Source of the DNA: Bacillota bacterium
Lineage (GTDB): Bacteria; Bacillota; Limnochordia; Darwinibacteriales; Darwinibacteriaceae
DNA: 64,000 nt
Assembly: GCA_012837385.1 (NCBI GenBank)
Contig: DURH01000020.1
Location: forward strand, 129,972 to 193,971
Direction: 5' to 3'
Shown here piece by piece: positions 18,654 through 26,310 of this stretch. Made by a program: the position numbers and the translations under genes. Within the stretch, counting starts at the first letter, position 1. Each line of letters opens with the position of its first letter. The notes under the pieces are model-generated. The model had not been told where the DNA came from. It searched no databases and saw only the letters and a program-made list of their open reading frames with translations.

Positions 18654-19316
18654 TTACAAGCCGAGTACCTTCAGCATTTGGGCCAGATCAAAGCTTTCGA
18701 AACCAGGTATGACGTGGTGGGCATTCTGGAGGATGCCAGGTGAACCCACTCCGATTGCTTTCATGCCAGCCCTGAGCGCTGCTTCAATTCCGGCTTGGGC
18801 ATCTTCAAAAACCACTGCAGCCTCAGGAGCAATGCCCAGGAGCTCTGCTCCCAAAGTGAATACTTCAGGATCGGGCTTGGCTTTGGTCACCAAATTGCCA
18901 TCTACGATAGCGTCAAAAAAGGCGGCGATCCCCAGGCGGTTTAGAATGGTGGGGGCGTTTTTGCTGGCTGATCCCAAAGCGATCTTGATGTTATTATCCT
19001 TCAATTCCTGCAAAAAGGGCAGCACTCCTGGGAGGATCTCCGAAGCATCCATCTGCATTATGTACTCCACATACCAGGTATTCTTGCGGTTGGCCAGTTC
19101 TTGCTTTTCGGCTGCCGTTTTCTGCTTTCCGCCAATCTCTAAGATGATCTCTAAGGAGCGCATCCTGCTCACGCCCTTTAGCCGCTCATTGTCGCGCTCG
19201 GTGAAATGGATCCCCAGTTCATCCGCTAAACGTTTCCAGGCTAAGAAATGGTATTTGGCGGTATCAACAATTACTCCATCTAAATCGAAAATGGCTAACT
19301 GCAGTTGCTTTTCCAT
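18654..19316 (-). CDS. pgmB: Beta-phosphoglucomutase
   Basis: The 220-residue HAD-superfamily enzyme turns beta-glucose-1-phosphate into glucose-6-phosphate. It has FDLDGVIVDTAKYH (nucleophile and general-acid aspartates), the cap-domain GVSR loop, GSASKNAP, a KPDPEVF lysine and EDAQAGIEAA. It is first in the minus-strand operon, 105 bp before the phosphorylase, so together they form a full maltose-phosphorolysis step. ATG 19316 is chosen because AGGAGG sits 6 nt upstream; the AGGAGG is itself inside a longer frame starting at 19331. Confidence 0.93.
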   Translation of the reverse strand: MEKQLQLAIFDLDGVIVDTAKYHFLAWKRLADELGIHFTERDNERLKGVSRMRSLEIILEIGGKQKTAAEKQELANRKNTWYVEYIMQMDASEILPGVLPFLQELKDNNIKIALGSASKNAPTILNRLGIAAFFDAIVDGNLVTKAKPDPEVFTLGAELLGIAPEAAVVFEDAQAGIEAALRAGMKAIGVGSPGILQNAHHVIPGFESFDLAQMLKVLGL

Positions 19317-19339
19317 ATTCAACCTCCTCATCGTTCTCC

Positions 19340-19366
19340 ATTATATCATTGTTGTTCAGTTGTCAA
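19340..19366 (-). promoter_or_regulatory. Sigma-A-type promoter for the cargo operon
   Basis: On the minus strand, TTGACA (19366-19361) and TATAAT (19345-19340) are separated by 15 nt, a little short but with near-consensus hexamers. The TTGACA lies inside a GTTGACAAC palindrome (19359-19367), a possible operator. The region is the 70-bp gap between the divergent pgmB and recombinase genes. The cargo is thus likely expressed in vegetative cells. Confidence 0.6.
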
Positions 19367-19386
19367 CATAGATCAACACCAGGGAG

Positions 19387-20229
19387 GTGAGGGCCCTGAT
19401 TGCCATCTATGCCCGTGTAAGCACGGAAGAACAGGCCAAGCACGGATTCAGCATCGCAGCCCAGATCAGGGAATGCCGGAGGCTGGCTGGCGGAGCTGAG
19501 GCCCTGGTTTTTACCGATGAGGGAGTTTCCGGCGAGACTCTGGCTAGGCCTGCTTTGGAGGAGCTGAGGAAGCGCATCGAGGCCGGTGAGGTTCAAGAAG
19601 TGGTTTGCTTGGATCCCGATCGCCTATCTCGCAAACTTCTGCATCAACTGCTGCTTACCGAGGAATGGGATCGCCTGGGAGTGCGCCTCGTCTTTGTCAA
19701 TGGGGACTACAGCAGGACGCCTGAGGGCAATCTCTTCTATGCCCTGCGTGGGGCCATTTCCGAGTTCGAAAAAGCCAAGATCAACGAGAGGATGTGCAGA
19801 GGTAGGCGGGAAAAGGCCAGGCAGGGCAGGGTGCTGCGGGATTTTCAAATCTACGGTTACGACTTTGATCCCAACACTGAACAACTGGTGGTGAATGAGG
19901 AGGAAGCGGAGGTAGTGAGGCGGATCTTCAAGTGGTTTCTGCAGCCGCCTCCAGGCATCACAGGTATGGCGGGTATTGCCAGAGCCTTAACCGAGGCTCA
20001 GGTGCCCACGAAGCGCGGAGCTGCCAAATGGCATAGGCAGGTGGTACGCCAGATTCTCAGTAACCGCACATATCTCGGTGAATTCTACCAAAATAAATGG
20101 GACACATCTGGGGGCAGAGTGAGGCTGAGACCGCAGCAGGAGTGGATTCTCATACCCTGCCCACCTATTATCTCACCGGAAATGTTCACAGCAGTTCAGC
20201 TGCGTCTGTCAGTTAATTCGAGATCTTGA
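19387..20229 (+). CDS. Short SpoIVCA-like large-serine recombinase
   Basis: The 280-residue protein starts IAIYARVSTEEQAKHGFSI, where Ser12 should be the nucleophile, followed by the resolvase core (LDPDRLSR, EFEKAKINER) to about 145 and a recombinase DNA-binding domain (about 160-260, ending PPIISPEMF). SpoIVCA proteins have about 500 residues; the zinc-ribbon and coiled-coil parts are missing. Its stop lies 6 bp beyond the GAGA core, so the last codons are read through the right att site into sigK. In an excised circle the frame would run on about 16 codons. GTG 19387 overlaps the AGGGAGGTGA ribosome-binding site; CTG 19396 has better spacing. It should catalyse excision. Confidence 0.88.
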   Translation: MRALIAIYARVSTEEQAKHGFSIAAQIRECRRLAGGAEALVFTDEGVSGETLARPALEELRKRIEAGEVQEVVCLDPDRLSRKLLHQLLLTEEWDRLGVRLVFVNGDYSRTPEGNLFYALRGAISEFEKAKINERMCRGRREKARQGRVLRDFQIYGYDFDPNTEQLVVNEEEAEVVRRIFKWFLQPPPGITGMAGIARALTEAQVPTKRGAAKWHRQVVRQILSNRTYLGEFYQNKWDTSGGRVRLRPQQEWILIPCPPIISPEMFTAVQLRLSVNSRS

Positions 20230-20231
20230 TG
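20209..20231. other. Right recombination site (attR) of the sigK element
   Basis: The GAGA core at 20220-20223 matches the left core. To its right, sigK resumes with ATCTTGATG (codons I-L-M). Joining left sigK to this side gives AATGAGATC, which encodes the expected N-E-I. The arms are less symmetric than at attL. Confidence 0.72.
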
Positions 20232-20576
20232 CACCTGCGTACCACCAGGCGGATTCGTCAAGAAATCAAGCTCTATGATCCCATTGGCGCAGATCGGGAA
20301 GGCAATGAGATCAGCTTAATGGATATCCTCAGCTCCGACCAGGATGAAGTTTTAGATGCAGTGGTTCTGAACATTGACCGGGATCGCTTGGCTGAACGCT
20401 TTCACTGCCTTTCACCGCGGGAGCGCACAGTGCTGGAACTCAGGTTTGGCCTTGGTGAACAAGAGAAGCTGACCCAGAGGCAGATCGGCAGGAAGTTGGG
20501 TATTTCCCGCTCCTACGTCTCTCGCATTGAAAAACGAGCGCTGGGAAAACTACTCCATGAAATGGGCTCTTCGTAA
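20220..20576 (+). CDS. sigK: Pro-sigma-K, C-terminal half (interrupted gene)
   Basis: From the core on, the frame reads E-I-L-M-H-L-R and continues through KLYDPIGADREGNEISLMDIL (region 3) to region 4 with the HTH TQRQIGRKLGISRSYVSRIEKRAL. This half has no credible start of its own; a TTG-ATG at 20226 lacks a ribosome-binding site. It becomes functional only after the element is excised. The rejoined protein has 233 residues, close to the 241 of B. subtilis. A terminator overlaps its stop. Confidence 0.93.
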   Translation, partial: EILMHLRTTRRIRQEIKLYDPIGADREGNEISLMDILSSDQDEVLDAVVLNIDRDRLAERFHCLSPRERTVLELRFGLGEQEKLTQRQIGRKLGISRSYVSRIEKRALGKLLHEMGSS

Positions 20577-20600
20577 GGGAGAGCCCATTGCCTATTTTCT
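20562..20600 (+). terminator. Terminator of sigK
   Basis: ATGGGCTCT (20562-20570, inside the last codons) and AGAGCCCAT (20580-20588) form a 9-bp stem followed by a T-rich tract. The stop codon lies in the loop. Confidence 0.65.
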
Positions 20601-20618
20601 CTTTAAATGGGAGTGTGC

Positions 20619-20624
20619 TATAAT
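20619..20624 (+). promoter_or_regulatory. Extended -10 promoter before yqeG
   Basis: TGCTATAAT gives an extended -10 with consensus TATAAT at 20619-20624, about 35 nt before the yqeG start. No clear -35 is seen. Confidence 0.5.
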
Positions 20625-20658
20625 AAATGGACATTAGTTGAAGTGGAGTTGCTCGCGG

Positions 20659-21195
20659 ATGAGATTGCTTGTTCCCGATGTTGTATTCTCAAGTGTACTG
20701 GACATAGACTTAGCTGACCTAAAACGGCGTGGTATTGAAGGCCTCCTAATTGATATTGACAACACCCTGGTACCCTGGGGTGACCCCCGCATGGATCAAG
20801 CCTTCATCGATTGGGTGGAGAGCGCTAAGGAGAAGGGCTTTCAGGTCTGCCTGGTTTCCAATGCCCTTCCAGACAGGGCAAAGAGCTTTGCCGAACTGTT
20901 GGACATCCCCGCTGTGGGTCGAGCGATGAAGCCGCTGAGCCGGGCTTTTCGCCGGGGTATGAAGCTGCTCGGGCTCCAACCGAAGAAGGTAGCTGTAGTA
21001 GGGGATCAACTGTTTACTGATGTGTTTGGCGGCAACCGCCTAGGCATCTATACAGTGCTGGTTAGCCCCCTCAGCAAGACCGAGTTAGGTGCCACTAGAT
21101 TTATGCGCAGGCTGGAGCGGGGGGTATTGCGTAAGCTGGTACAGCGAGGACTGGTGAGCAGTGAATCCGTTAGATCGCGGTTGGGGAGAGAGTAA
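20659..21195 (+). CDS. yqeG: YqeG-family HAD-type phosphatase
   Basis: The 178-residue HAD IIIA phosphatase has LLIDIDNTLVPW (nucleophile aspartates), SNALPDRA and a KPLSRAFRRG lysine, then VVGDQLFTDVFGGNR. In Bacillota it sits with yqeH as here; the substrate is not well established. ATG 20659 is preferred over TTG 20638 because conserved family sequence (MRLLVPDVV) begins there. Its last bases abut yqeH. Confidence 0.88.
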   Translation: MRLLVPDVVFSSVLDIDLADLKRRGIEGLLIDIDNTLVPWGDPRMDQAFIDWVESAKEKGFQVCLVSNALPDRAKSFAELLDIPAVGRAMKPLSRAFRRGMKLLGLQPKKVAVVGDQLFTDVFGGNRLGIYTVLVSPLSKTELGATRFMRRLERGVLRKLVQRGLVSSESVRSRLGRE

Positions 21196-21196
21196 A

Positions 21197-22276
21197 ATGT
21201 CAGAAAGATATTGTCCGGGCTGTGGTGCCAAAATCCAAAGCGTGCATCCAGACCAATTCGGCTATGTTCCTGAACACCTTCTGGAACAGGACGCCATCAT
21301 TTGCCAGAGGTGTTTCCGCATTACCCACTATGGCCGCCCTGAACTAGGGGCGGTGAAAGCCCATGAAGCTCTGCAGGCCATTGAGGATGGATTGGCCTGG
21401 GCTTCTGGCGTTGTGGTAATCGTTGATGTGTTGGACTTTGACGCGGGGCTGCCCCAGGAATTTGTCAGCCTGCTGCGGGGACGGAACATGGTTTTGGCCG
21501 TGAACAAGGTGGACTTGCTCCCGGCACAGACACCACTAGAGGAAGTTCAAATCTGGGTGCGGCGCCGCTTGAAGGAGTATGCACTGCCCAAGGTGGAGGT
21601 ATGCCTGGTCAGTGCAGTCAACGGCTATGGGTTTCCCAAACTGGCGGATGCGGTGGAGGGTTTGGGCCAGCGCGTTCTGTTTGTGGGGGTTACCAATGTG
21701 GGCAAATCCAGCGTTCTGGAACGCCTTTTGACCATGCGCATTGGTGGAGGGAAGCGCCGGGGCATCAAGCCCACAGTCTCCCCATACCCAGGCACAACAG
21801 TGAGTGTTTCCCAATGGCAGTGCCCGGGAGCCACTTTTGCCGATTCCCCAGGCTTTGTTCCTGTGGGCAGGATAAGTGATTTGGTTAGTACAGAGCAGGC
21901 CGTGAAGATAATACCCCATCGCAGCCTCAGTTCCCATCTCTATCCTGTACAGACAGGTGACTTGGTTCTAATCGAAGGTTTATGCGCAGTAGAGTGTCTG
22001 CAGACAGGTCCAGAAGGACTGCTTCTGGGGTTTACTGGCTCTGGAGTGCGGTGGCAGAAGTCCACCCGCAAGCACTTGGAGAAATGGCTGAACAAGGAGC
22101 GTTCTGCGTTCGATCAATGGGAGGCGAGGCAGATGAAGCTGCGGGCAGGCCAGGATCTGGTGATCAGCGGTCTGGGTTGGGTGTCAGCCCGCAAGGCAGA
22201 CTTCCAGCTGCTGCTGCATATTCCCGCAGGCGTTAAGCATTTTATCCGCCCTAATCTCATCGGCCCGAAAAAATAA
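21197..22276 (+). CDS. yqeH: Circularly permuted GTPase YqeH
   Basis: The 359-residue GTPase for 30S ribosome assembly has an N-terminal treble-clef zinc finger (CPGC near residue 6, CQRC near 33). The G motifs are in permuted order: NKVD before GVTNVGKSS, then GTT and DSPG. ATG 21197 follows GGGGAGAG; an upstream in-frame ATG at 21161 lies inside yqeG and is less likely. It is directly downstream of yqeG, as in many Bacillota. Confidence 0.93.
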   Translation: MSERYCPGCGAKIQSVHPDQFGYVPEHLLEQDAIICQRCFRITHYGRPELGAVKAHEALQAIEDGLAWASGVVVIVDVLDFDAGLPQEFVSLLRGRNMVLAVNKVDLLPAQTPLEEVQIWVRRRLKEYALPKVEVCLVSAVNGYGFPKLADAVEGLGQRVLFVGVTNVGKSSVLERLLTMRIGGGKRRGIKPTVSPYPGTTVSVSQWQCPGATFADSPGFVPVGRISDLVSTEQAVKIIPHRSLSSHLYPVQTGDLVLIEGLCAVECLQTGPEGLLLGFTGSGVRWQKSTRKHLEKWLNKERSAFDQWEARQMKLRAGQDLVISGLGWVSARKADFQLLLHIPAGVKHFIRPNLIGPKK

Positions 22277-22350
22277 AAGGGATTTTATGCATAAAGCTTG
22301 TCCTTCCTGCACATACTGTAAATATCAAGTAGGTCAGGGAGGATGGCTAA

Positions 22351-22542
22351 ATGCAGTATCTGGTCTATGAGACAGCAGTGGAGTATGAGTCCAGCGGGCA
22401 GTTTCTGGGTGATATCCGCCAGGCTGTGCAGGATCTGAAGCGGGAGGATCCCCGCCTGCATCATTATTCTTTGGCAGACTTCTCGGTGCAGAAAGGCAAA
22501 CGGACAGTGAATGTCAAACTGTACTTTCAGCCCAAGAACTGA
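22351..22542 (+). CDS. Small conserved-looking protein, unknown function
   Basis: A 63-residue protein with a good ribosome-binding site (GGGAGGA 6 nt before ATG) and its own terminator. Pattern: a beta strand (YLVYETAVEY), an amphipathic helix (DIRQAVQDLKRED) and a strand pair ending VNVKLYFQPKN. It could be a small alpha/beta fold. No motif recognised. Confidence 0.65.
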   Translation: MQYLVYETAVEYESSGQFLGDIRQAVQDLKREDPRLHHYSLADFSVQKGKRTVNVKLYFQPKN

Positions 22543-22570
22543 AACCCCTATTCCAAAAGGGGTTTTTCTT
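22542..22570 (+). terminator. Rho-independent terminator
   Basis: AAACCCCT (22542-22549) pairs with AGGGGTTT (22558-22565), followed by T's. It begins at the stop codon of the small gene. Confidence 0.8.
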
Positions 22571-22650
22571 TTGCCTCACACTAAGTTAGGCAGGAGTTTC
22601 CATTCAGAGGATAGAAAAGACTGATATTACCGCTATTTAGGAGGTCGAGT

Positions 22651-23712
22651 ATGGAGCGAGTAACCCGAATTCGAGAGCGTCTGCAAGCAGAAGGAGCCGA
22701 TGTGTTCCTGATCTCTAACCCTGTGAACAGGCGCTACCTTACTGGCTTTACGGGTTCTGCAGGTTTGGTATGGATCTCCAGCACTAGGCAGGCTATCCTA
22801 ACCGATTTTCGCTATGTGGAACAGGTGAAAGCAGAGTGCCCTGGTTGGGACCTGATTCGAATTGAAAAATACGATGATACTCTGGAAGAGTTGATCACTG
22901 AGGATCAGGTTCAGACCCTGGTTTACGAAGAGGAGCATGTCACTGTTAAGCAGCTTCGGCAGTGGGAGGACAGGTTTTCCGCAAAGCTGCAGGGCAGCAG
23001 TGGTTGGGTAGAAGAGCTGCGCATGCGGAAGACTCAAAATGAGATCGAACAGATCCGCAGAGCTGCACAGATCGCCGATGAAGCCTTTGCTGAGCTGCTG
23101 CCCAACATTCGGTCTGGACGTACTGAACGTGAGATCGCCTTGGAATTGGAGTTTCTCATGCGGGAAAAGGGCGCCAGCGCAATGTCCTTTGCCCCCATCG
23201 TGGCTTCAGGTCCGCAGAGTGCACTGCCCCATGCCCGCCCAGGTGAGCGCATCTTCACATACGGCGATTTTGTCGTTTTTGATTTTGGTTGTGTAGTGAA
23301 TGGTTACTGCTCCGACATGACGAGAACCATAGTAATAGGGGAGCCAGAGGAACAGCATCTGCTCATTTACGATCTTGTGTTAAAGGCACAGCTGGAATCA
23401 CTGCAGGCTGTGGCAGCAGGACGGACTGGTGCCGAGGTTGACGCCGTTGCTCGGGATATCATTACCGCTGCAGGCTACGGTGATTACTTTGGGCATGGGT
23501 TGGGACACAGTGTGGGACTGGAGATCCACGAAAACCCACGTCTGTCCAAAGTCGACAACACTGTGTTACAGCCTGGCATGGTAGTCACTGTAGAACCAGG
23601 AGTGTACCTACCTGGTTTTGGCGGCGTACGCATCGAGGATCTGGTCGTGGTGACTGAAGACGGCTGCGAGGTTTTGACCTCCACCTTCAAAGAATTGTAT
23701 GTAGTGAAATAG
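22651..23712 (+). CDS. M24 family Xaa-Pro aminopeptidase
   Basis: The 353-residue protein removes N-terminal residues before proline. An N-terminal creatinase-like domain (to about 125) precedes the pita-bread domain with metal ligands in VVFDFGCVVNGYCSDMTRT, GHGLGHSVGLEIHE, VVTVEPGVYLPG and GVRIEDLVVV. AGGAGG lies 7 nt before the ATG. It sits 12 nt upstream of efp, an arrangement common in Bacillota. Confidence 0.93.
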   Translation: MERVTRIRERLQAEGADVFLISNPVNRRYLTGFTGSAGLVWISSTRQAILTDFRYVEQVKAECPGWDLIRIEKYDDTLEELITEDQVQTLVYEEEHVTVKQLRQWEDRFSAKLQGSSGWVEELRMRKTQNEIEQIRRAAQIADEAFAELLPNIRSGRTEREIALELEFLMREKGASAMSFAPIVASGPQSALPHARPGERIFTYGDFVVFDFGCVVNGYCSDMTRTIVIGEPEEQHLLIYDLVLKAQLESLQAVAAGRTGAEVDAVARDIITAAGYGDYFGHGLGHSVGLEIHENPRLSKVDNTVLQPGMVVTVEPGVYLPGFGGVRIEDLVVVTEDGCEVLTSTFKELYVVK

Positions 23713-23724
23713 GAGGAACAAGCA

Positions 23725-24282
23725 ATGATTTCCGTAAACGATTTACGCACCGGTTTGACGATTGAGGTTGATGGAGATATTTACAGCGTTGTAGACTTTC
23801 TCCATGTTAAGCCAGGGAAAGGCGCCGCCTTTGTGCGGACTAAGCTCAAGAATCTGCGCACGGGGAGCAGCGTAGAAAAGACGTTTAGGGCTGGTGAACG
23901 AGTAGCCCGGGCCCATATTGAGCTTAAGGAAATGCAATTCATGTACAGTACCGGAGACGAGTATTTCTTCATGGATATGGAAACCTATGATCAGATCTCT
24001 CTGACCAAAGACGATCTGGGTGATGCTCCCAAGTATCTGCTGGAGAACATGACCATCGGCATTCAGTTTTACCAGAATCAGGCGGTGGGTGTTGAACTGC
24101 CCACTACTGTGATTCTAGAAGTAGTACATACCGAGCCAGGCTTCAAGGGTGATACCGCCCAAGGTGCCACTAAGCCGGCTACTCTGCAGACCGGTATCAC
24201 TATCCAGGTCCCGCTCTTTGTGGAACAGGGAGAGATGGTGAAGGTGGACACCAGGACAGGGGAGTATCTCTCCCGGGCCTAG
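23725..24282 (+). CDS. efp: Translation elongation factor P
   Basis: The 185-residue EF-P relieves ribosome stalling at polyproline. It shows the three beta-barrel domains: the KOW-like start with the modified-loop region [17 protein letters not shown] (lysine at the tip), a middle OB domain, and a C-terminal OB domain with [19 protein letters not shown] precedes the start. The modification enzyme is not encoded nearby. Confidence 0.97.
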   Translation: MISVNDLRTGLTIEVDGDIYSVVDFLHVKPGKGAAFVRTKLKNLRTGSSVEKTFRAGERVARAHIELKEMQFMYSTGDEYFFMDMETYDQISLTKDDLGDAPKYLLENMTIGIQFYQNQAVGVELPTTVILEVVHTEPGFKGDTAQGATKPATLQTGITIQVPLFVEQGEMVKVDTRTGEYLSRA

Positions 24283-24307
24283 GCAGGCAGAAAATTAGGA
24301 GGTGGAT

Positions 24308-24775
24308 GTGTTGGAGACCATTGGTGAGAAGATTGCGTACTTGCGCGGTATAGTGGATGGCGATTCTTCATTGGAGGACAGTCGGAGCGCTTTTCTCTTC
24401 TCCAGAATTCTTCAGGTTCTTGAAGAACTGGCAAGAGAAGTGGATGAGCTGAAGCGTGGGCAGGACGAACTGGACGAGTATCTACAGGAAGTGGATTTCG
24501 ACCTAGCCTATCTAGAAGACGAGTTCTTCGGAGATGACGACGATGATGACTACGACTATTATCCCGATGAGTGGGATGACGATGATGAGGAGTCGTTCGC
24601 CGAAGCCCAATGCCCCCAATGCGGGCATGTGATGAGGTTTGACGAGGCCTTCTTGTTCGATGAGGGAGTTCAAATTCGCTGCCAGCGCTGCAATGCCGTG
24701 GTATTCGAAACAGATGATTTCGACGAACTAGAAAAGGTCTTCGACACAGAAACCGAACCTGATGATGAAGAGTAA
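24308..24775 (+). CDS. Very acidic zinc-ribbon protein, CD1247-like
   Basis: About 155 residues. The N terminus (ETIGEKIAYLRGIVDG) resembles the CD1247 N-terminal-domain family of Clostridia. A coiled-coil segment follows, then an extreme run of aspartates and glutamates (about residues 75-100), and a zinc ribbon CPQC...CQRC. Function unknown. AGGAGG at 24297-24302 makes GTG 24308 or TTG 24311 better starts than GTG 24302. It probably shares a transcript with efp and ends at a terminator. Confidence 0.72.
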   Translation: MLETIGEKIAYLRGIVDGDSSLEDSRSAFLFSRILQVLEELAREVDELKRGQDELDEYLQEVDFDLAYLEDEFFGDDDDDDYDYYPDEWDDDDEESFAEAQCPQCGHVMRFDEAFLFDEGVQIRCQRCNAVVFETDDFDELEKVFDTETEPDDEE

Positions 24776-24790
24776 ATAGCATGATTTTCC

Positions 24791-24821
24791 GAGGCTGTCC
24801 TTTGGGGCAGTCTCTTTTTTT
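24791..24821 (+). terminator. Rho-independent terminator
   Basis: GAGGCTGTCC (24791-24800) pairs with GGGCAGTCTC (24805-24814) with G-U pairs, followed by seven T's. It separates the efp unit from spoIIIA. Confidence 0.75.
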
Positions 24822-24822
24822 G

Positions 24823-24851
24823 TCATAACTTGTCCTCCTTGCTCATATAGT
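24823..24851 (+). promoter_or_regulatory. Sigma-E promoter of the spoIIIA operon
   Basis: TCATAAC (24823-24829) matches the sigma-E -35 (KMATATT) at five of seven positions, and CATATAGT (24844-24851) matches the -10 (CATACAAT) at six of eight. The 14-nt spacer is the expected length. It lies about 19 nt before spoIIIAA, placing the operon under mother-cell control as in B. subtilis. Confidence 0.7.
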
Positions 24852-24869
24852 GGTAGCGAGGTGGGGCAT

Positions 24870-25766
24870 ATGCAAAGCTACTTAGCGCCCCGTGTGCGGG
24901 AGGTGATCAGCCGCGCGTCGCTGTCAGCCCTGGAAGAGATCCGCCTGCGTCTGTGGCGTCCCCTGATGGTAAGAGACAGCCGCGGCTGTCTCTACCTCTC
25001 GGCTCAGGGGCAGCTTGTCCAGCCCAGTGAGGCTTACTGTGTGACCCAGGATGATCTGGATCGCACTCTGCAGCTGATCACCCAGAATTCCTGGTACGCC
25101 TGGGAGCAGGAAATCCTAGGAGGATATCTCACTCTGCCTGGGGGCCATCGGGTGGGTATTGCGGGACAAGCGGTGTATTCCGGCGGGCACTTAAAGACTA
25201 TCCGGCATATCTCCGCACTGAATTTTCGGAAGTCCCGAGCAGTACTGGGTGCGGCCGATGCCATTATTCAACAGGTTGTACCTCGATCCAGTTCTCAGAT
25301 TCTCTCTACCTTGATCGTCTCTCCTCCGGGCTGTGGCAAGACCACCCTGCTCAGGGATCTCACCCGCCAACTGGCTGATCTGGGGTTTCAGATCGTGGTA
25401 ATCGATGAGCGCTCGGAAATCGCCTCTTCCTATCGAGGAGTCCCGCAGTTGGACGTGGGAGCCCAGACTGATGTGCTGGACGGCTATACCAAGGATATCG
25501 GCGTGCAGCACGCCCTCAGGGCACTTTCACCGCAGGTGGTGGTGACAGACGAGATCGGTCAACAAAGCGATGGCTGGATATTGGCTGAGCTGGCCAGGAG
25601 TGGAGTAAAGGTGATTGCCACCTGTCACGGGGACAGCTGGGACCAGGTGAGAAAGCGGAGCTGGATCAAAGACAGCTTAGGTGTGTTCCAACTAGTTGTG
25701 GTTTTATCCCGCCGCTTGGGCCCAGGGACCATCGAAGCGGTTCTAAGAATAGGTCAGCAGTCATAA
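24870..25766 (+). CDS. spoIIIAA: Stage III sporulation protein AA
   Basis: The 298-residue secretion-type ATPase has Walker A SPPGCGKTTLLRD near residue 152 and Walker B VVIDERSEI. It is thought to drive the SpoIIIA-SpoIIQ channel between mother cell and forespore. ATG 24870 has GAGG 8 nt upstream; GTG 24861 is the longer option. First gene of the eight-gene operon behind the sigma-E promoter. Confidence 0.95.
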   Translation: MQSYLAPRVREVISRASLSALEEIRLRLWRPLMVRDSRGCLYLSAQGQLVQPSEAYCVTQDDLDRTLQLITQNSWYAWEQEILGGYLTLPGGHRVGIAGQAVYSGGHLKTIRHISALNFRKSRAVLGAADAIIQQVVPRSSSQILSTLIVSPPGCGKTTLLRDLTRQLADLGFQIVVIDERSEIASSYRGVPQLDVGAQTDVLDGYTKDIGVQHALRALSPQVVVTDEIGQQSDGWILAELARSGVKVIATCHGDSWDQVRKRSWIKDSLGVFQLVVVLSRRLGPGTIEAVLRIGQQS

Positions 25767-25792
25767 GCATATTAGGACAGGGGTGTGGGGAC

Positions 25793-26305
25793 GTGAAGCT
25801 CTTCGCGGCAGGCCTGATCATCTGCTCTTGCGGGGCTATGGGGCTCCTTGTGGCCAGCAGTTACACCATGCGGGTGCGTAATCTCAAACAACTTATGAAT
25901 TTCATGCAGGTTTTGGAATCAGAAATCCACTTTGCCCGTACCACCCTGCCCGATCTAATTGCGCAGCAAGCGCCGCAATTCTCCGGCGCGGTTGGCAGGT
26001 TTCTGGCTGTTCTCCGCGACCAGCTGGAGGACGGTGCAGGAGAAAGCTTTTCTGCAGTATGGGACCAGGGGCTGACCAGCCTATCCTCTAACGGCCTGCC
26101 CCCGAGCGTACTGGAAGATCTGAGGGCCTGCGGTAACGCCTTGGGGCGCAGTGATGCCGCTGAGCAGAGCAAGCATGTCCAGCAGCTGATCTTCAGGCTG
26201 GAGCAGGCGCTGGGCACAGCAGAAAGGGATCGGGAACAGCATGTGCGTTTGTGGCAGTACCTCGGGTTTTGCGCAGGCCTGCTCATTGTGCTGCTCTTGT
26301 TTTAG
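25793..26305 (+). CDS. spoIIIAB: Stage III sporulation protein AB
   Basis: The 170-residue protein has an N-terminal membrane helix, a central helical domain (RNLKQLMNFMQVLESEIHF and TTLPDL are the family pattern) and a C-terminal membrane helix (LGFCAGLLIVLLLF). It resembles type II secretion GspF-like proteins and is part of the feeding-tube complex. GTG start with GGGGAC just upstream. Confidence 0.92.
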   Translation: MKLFAAGLIICSCGAMGLLVASSYTMRVRNLKQLMNFMQVLESEIHFARTTLPDLIAQQAPQFSGAVGRFLAVLRDQLEDGAGESFSAVWDQGLTSLSSNGLPPSVLEDLRACGNALGRSDAAEQSKHVQQLIFRLEQALGTAERDREQHVRLWQYLGFCAGLLIVLLLF

Positions 26306-26310
26306 GAGGG

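Larger units (their letters stand above)
16215..20219. mobile_element. Skin-like sigK intervening element, 4,005 bp, with maltose-phosphorolysis cargo
   Basis: The element splits sigK between the codons for ENE and ILMHLR. Deleting one GAGA-to-GAGA interval (16215-16218 to 20220-20223; 4,005 bp) rejoins the gene in frame and gives a 233-residue pro-sigma-K. Contents: GH65 phosphorylase and beta-phosphoglucomutase genes on the minus strand, and a SpoIVCA-type serine recombinase on the plus strand. There are no phage structural, lysis or toxin genes. The known B. subtilis skin (about 48 kb) and C. difficile skin (about 15 kb) are phage-derived and much larger. Excision in the mother cell late in sporulation is inferred. 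The exact crossover within GAGA cannot be fixed from sequence. Confidence 0.92.

Noticed and set aside
15870-20576. sigK as a frameshifted or decayed pseudogene
   Set aside because: Both halves are well conserved and rejoin exactly in frame at a shared core beside a site-specific recombinase.
24279-24782. A 167-residue minus-strand protein rich in His/Arg/Pro
   Set aside because: It is the shadow of the acidic Asp/Glu run of the plus-strand gene; no ribosome-binding site or family.
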